Assembly: GCF_014635825.1 (NCBI RefSeq)
Contig: NZ_BMDO01000015.1
Span: forward strand, 41,313 to 105,312
Reading direction: 5' to 3'
Length of the DNA stretch: 64,000 nt
Origin: Mucilaginibacter galii
GTDB taxonomy: Bacteria; Bacteroidota; Bacteroidia; Sphingobacteriales; Sphingobacteriaceae
The position numbers and the translations under genes are program-made. Shown piece by piece: positions 61,915 through 64,000 of this stretch (position 1 is the stretch's first letter; every line of letters starts with the position of its first letter). The notes under the pieces are model-generated. The model saw nothing but the letters and a program-made list of their open reading frames with translations, did no database searches and was not told the origin of the DNA.

Positions 61915-63582
61915 TCACCTAAAAAGTTCAGGAAATAAGATTTTTACTGCCTTGTCAATACTATGATCTTGAACGGGCATGCTTCCATAAAAATTTGCTA
62001 ATTTTTTTTTAAAGGTATCCTTAGTGTCGTTATTTATGATCTCGTTCCACACCCCGTAATGCTTAAAAGCGAGTTCAAGATAAACCCAGTGTTTTTGATA
62101 GTTCGATATTGCATTTATGGCTAAATTTTTGAAACCCTTTAAACGGAAATTGATCATTTTGCCTTCCTTCGCACTGGCAATAGTAAAAAACACCCTGTCA
62201 TGGTAATATAATGTGTCAATAAGATAAGGCTGCTTTACTTTACAAGCAAATTCAAAGAGTAGTAATTCAGCTTCAGTTTCCAAAGGAGTATTTCTACCTC
62301 TTTCATTATAAAGCTTAAAATCTTCGGGCTGAAGTTGATATCCACGTTTTAGTAGCCCTTTTATAAGCCCGTATTTGTAGATAAGATTGTCATTTCTTAT
62401 CAGGTCATGAAATATTGTATTTCCTCCATTATCAATCAGATCAACATTTACTTCAATCCTTTTTTCATTCATTAAAAAGCTTCCGAAATTGTGTTCTCCC
62501 TTTTTTAGCGTCGCGAAGTAATAGTTAAAAAGTGGCTTACCATCTTTACACTTCTCATTGAACCCCAATAGCCGATTTAAGTTATCAAGATCATATTCAT
62601 CCATATCATCAAACTTTTCATCAAAATCATGATATGACCATCCCAAACGTTTGTAACGAGCTATCTCTTTTATAATGTGATTGGCTTTGAACTCGCTTTC
62701 TTGTTGAAGTTCAAGTTCTCGCTGCTTTTCCTCTGATGCCTTTCGCTCAGCGATAATCTCCCTGAGGCGTTGTTCCTGTAAACGCTTTTCCAGCTCAAAA
62801 TCAAAGTAGTAAGCTTGTACTGTTTCGGGGTCGAAACGCAAGCATTGTAGCCTCACGGTTTCCTTTATCCAAGGTGTCACAATCTGTTCCTTTGAATTAA
62901 TAACTGGTTTTTTATAGGTACAACTTAACCCAAACGCTTTTGCATTTTCATCAAGATTGAAGAAGTTGTGGTATGAATTGAGGTATTTAACATCCCTAAC
63001 CATTTGCGTCTGGGATTGTACATCAAAGTCGTCCAAGATCCATATTAGATACATGCCTTTATCCTTATAAAAATTATATCGGTCTAAGATGTACTTTAAT
63101 GGAAGGTTGGATAGCTGTATCTCAAAGACGAGTTGTCGGTTTCTGAAAATAGCATACACATCAGGTCGTCTTTTTTCCTTGCCAGAAAAGAAAAATTTCT
63201 TGTCAGCAATGACGCTTGCTGGATCGACGCCGTCTTCATCTTTTAATAATTGAGCGATCTTGCTTTTTAAAAACTTGTGTCGATCACTTTCCCTAAACTT
63301 ATGAAGTTCATCGAGCTGAAACATCTCATAAGGAGTGAGACTCTCATCTTTCAAGATACAGTAATCAGCATTAGGATGATGCTTAAAGAAAAGCCGGTCA
63401 TATTTGCTTGTTGAGACCCCTAAAGTTTGTCTGCATTCAACACAACTTAGCTTAATTTCTCCGGTATGGTATTGCCTCCTTATTTCAAATGAATCCTTTG
63501 CAGAACGAAAAATATTTTCCGCATTCAATATTTCATCAGCAACCTCATCGTATGCTAAGTTGATTGCCCGCTCATAGCCCAT
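61915..63582 (-). CDS. CoiA-like (DUF6035-type) nuclease
   Basis: This 555-residue protein has a Zn-binding-like N-terminal part with Cys47, Cys50, His68/69 and Cys75 (LSCVECRQT and FKHHPNADYC). A PD-(D/E)xK nuclease core follows: KRRPDVYAIFRNRQLVFEIQ, with Asp141, Glu154 and Gln156, then LIWILDDF. A charged coiled coil covers about 265-300. The C-terminal 250 residues are of unknown fold. This arrangement resembles CoiA competence-like proteins and DUF6035 proteins often seen near defence genes. It is upstream of the PIN-like pair on the same strand, 155 bases away. Confidence 0.7.
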   Translation of the reverse strand: MGYERAINLAYDEVADEILNAENIFRSAKDSFEIRRQYHTGEIKLSCVECRQTLGVSTSKYDRLFFKHHPNADYCILKDESLTPYEMFQLDELHKFRESDRHKFLKSKIAQLLKDEDGVDPASVIADKKFFFSGKEKRRPDVYAIFRNRQLVFEIQLSNLPLKYILDRYNFYKDKGMYLIWILDDFDVQSQTQMVRDVKYLNSYHNFFNLDENAKAFGLSCTYKKPVINSKEQIVTPWIKETVRLQCLRFDPETVQAYYFDFELEKRLQEQRLREIIAERKASEEKQRELELQQESEFKANHIIKEIARYKRLGWSYHDFDEKFDDMDEYDLDNLNRLLGFNEKCKDGKPLFNYYFATLKKGEHNFGSFLMNEKRIEVNVDLIDNGGNTIFHDLIRNDNLIYKYGLIKGLLKRGYQLQPEDFKLYNERGRNTPLETEAELLLFEFACKVKQPYLIDTLYYHDRVFFTIASAKEGKMINFRLKGFKNLAINAISNYQKHWVYLELAFKHYGVWNEIINNDTKDTFKKKLANFYGSMPVQDHSIDKAVKILFPELFR

Positions 63583-63631
63583 TATGTTAGTTATATATAG
63601 TAAAAATAGTGTTTCATTTTTATATTTGAGT

Positions 63632-63904
63632 ATGTATCGAGATCCTGAATTTTTTAAAGAGCTTTCGAAGCTGGTGAAAAAAATATTGCCCCTTATTCAG
63701 CCAGTAGTTAAAAATTCTTTTTTGCCAGATTCTTTTAAAGAGTACCCTAATTTGACTATCGGGAATTCTGGATTTCCGTCCATATCTAACTATCCATCAA
63801 TTATTGATATTTCTAAATTTTTCCGCCCCGGCTACAATGGGCAAAAGCCTCAAATTGATCTTACAGATTACTCTTTTGATATTCCGGGGATGTTGACCAC
63901 CTAA
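63632..63904 (+). CDS. Hypothetical protein, perhaps cut by an insertion sequence
   Basis: This frame has 90 residues from the ATG at 63632 (the frame is open from 63584). It begins MYRDPEFFKELSKLVKKILP and is not recognised. Its last residues are encoded by TGTTGACCACC, the start of a probable mobile element end, so the true C-terminus may be lost. It is divergent from the CoiA-like gene by 49 bases. Confidence 0.4.
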   Translation: MYRDPEFFKELSKLVKKILPLIQPVVKNSFLPDSFKEYPNLTIGNSGFPSISNYPSIIDISKFFRPGYNGQKPQIDLTDYSFDIPGMLTT

Positions 63905-64000
63905 TTCCGTGGCAAAGTGACCAGGCGATTAGCTGGCGAACGATAGCAGCGAGAGCTGTAAAAGCGTTTTCAAAGTTAGTTATTAAAAGTGGTTATTGAT
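63891..64000. mobile_element. Possible terminal part of an IS21-like element (runs off window)
   Basis: TGTTGACCACCTAATTCCGT followed by GGCAAAGTGACCAGGCG has two spaced TGACCA boxes, a pattern known at ends of IS21-family elements. No transposase is visible, as the window ends 110 bases later. The call rests on this pattern alone. Confidence 0.35.

Noticed and set aside
1..64000. CRISPR array
   Set aside because: No series of regularly spaced short direct repeats was seen and no Cas-like protein is present.

Overview
The window reads as a chromosomal segment of a Bacteroidota bacterium, most likely in the Sphingobacteriaceae (Mucilaginibacter/Pedobacter-like). The reasons are a fused E1 alpha/beta 2-oxoacid dehydrogenase, DUF1573 and 7TM-DISM proteins, TAnnTTTG-type promoter elements, several secreted polysaccharide-degrading enzymes and a dispersed GTCATTGCGAG-type palindromic repeat. 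No database search was run; all family names come from motifs read in the translated sequence.

Region 1 (1-5.1 kb) is a pentose phosphate cluster on the plus strand: transaldolase (cut by the window edge), a HAD hydrolase, 6-phosphogluconate dehydrogenase, glucose-6-phosphate dehydrogenase and 6-phosphogluconolactonase. Region 2 (5.2-43.4 kb) is densely coded housekeeping and cell-envelope DNA. It carries an SF1 helicase, a nucleotide-sugar epimerase, an M28 peptidase, malate:quinone oxidoreductase, an SPL-like radical SAM protein, cytochrome bd (cydAB), PAP2 phosphatase, an amino acid permease, a penicillin-acylase-type Ntn hydrolase, an SDR, an mla-type lipid transport operon (MCE protein, ATPase, permease), GH26 and mutarotase, signal peptidase I, an MFS carrier, a membrane sensor fused to a transposase-derived DNA-binding module, PL6 and GH5-CBM6 polysaccharide enzymes, an L,D-transpeptidase, a nitroreductase, the fused E1, DUF1573 and an aminotransferase. 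REP-like palindromes sit in seven intergenic gaps between 5 and 30 kb.

Region 3 (43.4-64 kb) has a different texture. It has long non-coding stretches, decayed genes (a histidine kinase remnant, an HxlR remnant, a broken membrane protein) and none of the palindromic repeats. Among the debris are an internally duplicated 900-residue PqiA-like membrane protein, a short Crp/Fnr regulator with an HXXEE membrane protein, a DUF2459 protein, a UvrA2-type ATPase and an LLM flavin oxidoreductase. A lone phage-tailspike-like beta-helix protein lies between two diverged direct repeats that each carry a tRNA/tmRNA-3'-end-like core. The last 4.3 kb is a defence/toxin-antitoxin-like cluster: zeta toxin with its overlapping small partner, a PIN-like protein split at an A8 tract, and a CoiA-like (DUF6035-type) nuclease. 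It ends in what looks like the tip of an insertion sequence.

The most unusual items are the 7TM-DISM receptor fused to an IS1595-type zinc ribbon plus helix-turn-helix (30898-32838), the PIN-like gene split at a homopolymer (60789-61758), the repeat-flanked tailspike gene (56.5-59.4 kb) and the tandem self-fused PqiA-like protein (44547-47249).
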